A stretch of 64,000 nucleotides of DNA from an uncultured Bacteroidota bacterium (GTDB taxonomy: Bacteria > Bacteroidota > Bacteroidia > Flavobacteriales > Flavobacteriaceae). Location of the stretch: assembly GCA_903842575.1 (NCBI GenBank), contig CAIMMM010000166.1:1-64000 (forward strand). The letters are read 5' to 3'. Under the pieces are notes generated by a model. That model was not told where the DNA came from. It worked only from the letters and a program-made list of their open reading frames with translations, and searched no databases. The position numbers and the translations under genes were made by a program. Below are positions 63,333 through 64,000 of the stretch, in pieces. Within the stretch, counting starts at the first letter, position 1. The number at the start of each line of letters is the position of its first letter.

Positions 63333-63854
63333 ATGAATAACGATAAAATCCTCGAATTGTTATTTTACACCTTGCCAGCTTTGATTACGGGCGGTGTGGC
63401 TTATTATTTATTCAACGCTTATTTTACCGACCAACAAAACACCCGACGCTGGTTGGTTCAAAAAGAAAACCAAAAACTGGGTTTGCCCTTGCGTTTACAG
63501 GCTTATGAAAGATTAGCTTTGTTTTTGGAACGCATTAATCCCAACAAATTATTGCTTCGTATTGCGCCATTGAGTGACGATAAATATGCCTATGAGAGTT
63601 TACTGATTCATCATATTGACCAGGAATTCGAACACAATTTGGCACAGCAAATTTATATTTCTGATGCATGTTGGACGATTATCCTCACCGCCAAAAACAC
63701 CATCATTCAAAACATTAGAAAAACCACGATGAATGAAAGTGTCGCCGATGCACACAAACTAAGAGAAACCATTCTCAACGATTTGTATGATAGCGAATCC
63801 GCAACTACAGTAGCTTTGAGTTATTTGAAAAATGAAGTAACTAGTTTTTTATAA
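63333..63854 (+). CDS. Hypothetical membrane-anchored protein
   Basis: The 173-residue protein has one N-terminal membrane helix (about 8-28, LLFYTLPALITGGVAYYLF) and then a soluble alpha-helical part with QKENQKLGLPLRLQAYERLALFLERINP and later blocks HHIDQEFEHNLAQQIYISD. I know similar conserved flavobacterial proteins but no function for them. It is divergent from pcrA, and its stop codon overlaps that of the truncated gene at the window edge. Length and good upstream promoter support that it is real. Confidence 0.8.
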   Translation: MNNDKILELLFYTLPALITGGVAYYLFNAYFTDQQNTRRWLVQKENQKLGLPLRLQAYERLALFLERINPNKLLLRIAPLSDDKYAYESLLIHHIDQEFEHNLAQQIYISDACWTIILTAKNTIIQNIRKTTMNESVADAHKLRETILNDLYDSESATTVALSYLKNEVTSFL

Positions 63855-64000
63855 AACAGCATCACTCTTGTTTTTGGCATATTCATATCCTTGACGCCAC
63901 CATTGCTTCATTTTTTCTTTATTGAATATCAAGGCATTGGTTGTTAATTCGCTTGGCGTATAATACATATTTAATTTGATGTTTTTACCCTTTGCTGCTA
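63849..64000 (-). CDS. Truncated gene at the window end, possibly patatin-like phospholipase
   Basis: Only the last 50 codons are inside the window; the gene continues beyond 64000. The readable C-terminus includes MYYTPSELTTNALIF, followed by NKEKMKQWWRQGYEYA. This resembles the C-terminal end of flavobacterial patatin-like phospholipases, from memory, and cannot be checked without the rest. The frame ends with TAA read from 63851 to 63849 and shares a palindromic TTATAA with the stop codon of the converging gene. Confidence 0.55.
   Translation of the reverse strand, partial: AAKGKNIKLNMYYTPSELTTNALIFNKEKMKQWWRQGYEYAKNKSDAVL

Noticed and set aside
1-64000. CRISPR arrays, tRNA or rRNA genes, insertion sequences, prophage
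   Set aside because: No spaced direct repeats, cloverleaf sequences, transposase or phage genes were seen; gaps are short and explained by promoters, terminators and small palindromic elements.

Overview
The window is a compact, AT-rich stretch of chromosome from a member of the Bacteroidota, almost certainly family Flavobacteriaceae (Flavobacterium-like). The evidence is: two secreted proteins with type IX secretion (T9SS) C-terminal sorting domains, a carboxypeptidase-regulatory-domain outer-membrane receptor, many promoters of the flavobacterial type (TTG, about 19 nt, TAnnTTTG), A-rich ribosome-binding regions with little Shine-Dalgarno character, and intergenic inverted repeats that encode the typical spurious peptide HPELVEG. 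I see no tRNA, rRNA, CRISPR array, insertion sequence or prophage. Almost all genes are core or widespread flavobacterial genes.

Layout. 1-634 has no intact gene. 0.6-2.5 kb: pseudouridine salvage (psuK-psuG). 2.5-4.2 kb: T9SS-secreted phospholipase-D-fold protein. 4.5-8.4 kb: gcvT, a tail-specific protease that starts at TTG, and a YebC regulator. 8.6-13.2 kb: cysteine-synthase-like enzyme, oligopeptidase B, YbaB, threonine aldolase. 13.4-16.4 kb: prfB with its programmed +1 frameshift, dienelactone hydrolase, lpxD. 16.5-19.3 kb: a very lysine-rich protein, then a PiT phosphate transporter with its DUF47 partner. 19.4-30.2 kb: acyl-CoA carboxylase beta subunit, T9SS leucine-rich-repeat protein, M1 peptidase, DoxX, menE, CPBP protease, ArsC-like protein, outer-membrane receptor, a small membrane protein. 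30.4-37.5 kb: fumC, nhaA, corA, hutI, a coiled-coil membrane protein, hutG. 37.6-42.8 kb: DEAD-box helicase, hybrid histidine kinase, ettA. 43-56.3 kb: the molybdenum/formate cluster. 56.4-64 kb: small membrane protein, holA, HsdR-N-like protein, glycosyltransferase, OmpA lipoprotein, YciO-type protein, UvrD/PcrA helicase, a hypothetical membrane protein and a truncated gene.

The most coherent system is the 12-gene minus-strand cluster moaA-moeA-tauE/safE-mobA-moaD-moeB-moaE-moaCB-fhs-fdhD-fdsB-fdsA (56255 down to 42955). It encodes the pathway from GTP to bis-MGD, the FdhD sulfurtransferase, a cytoplasmic NAD-linked molybdenum formate dehydrogenase built from only two fused polypeptides, and formate-tetrahydrofolate ligase. 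Formate can therefore be either oxidised or loaded onto folate from one locus. No molybdate or formate transporter of a known family is present; the embedded TauE/SafE permease is the only transport candidate.

Other points of note are two genes whose ATG lies 4 nt after a TATATTTG box (likely leaderless mRNAs), a strong hairpin at 17087-17127 overlapping a promoter, three unrelated intergenic inverted-repeat elements, and convergent genes whose stop codons overlap, one pair with a terminator hairpin built into the coding ends. Nothing here clearly amounts to a wholly new system; the formate/Moco cluster with its permease and the regulatory DNA structures are the best leads.
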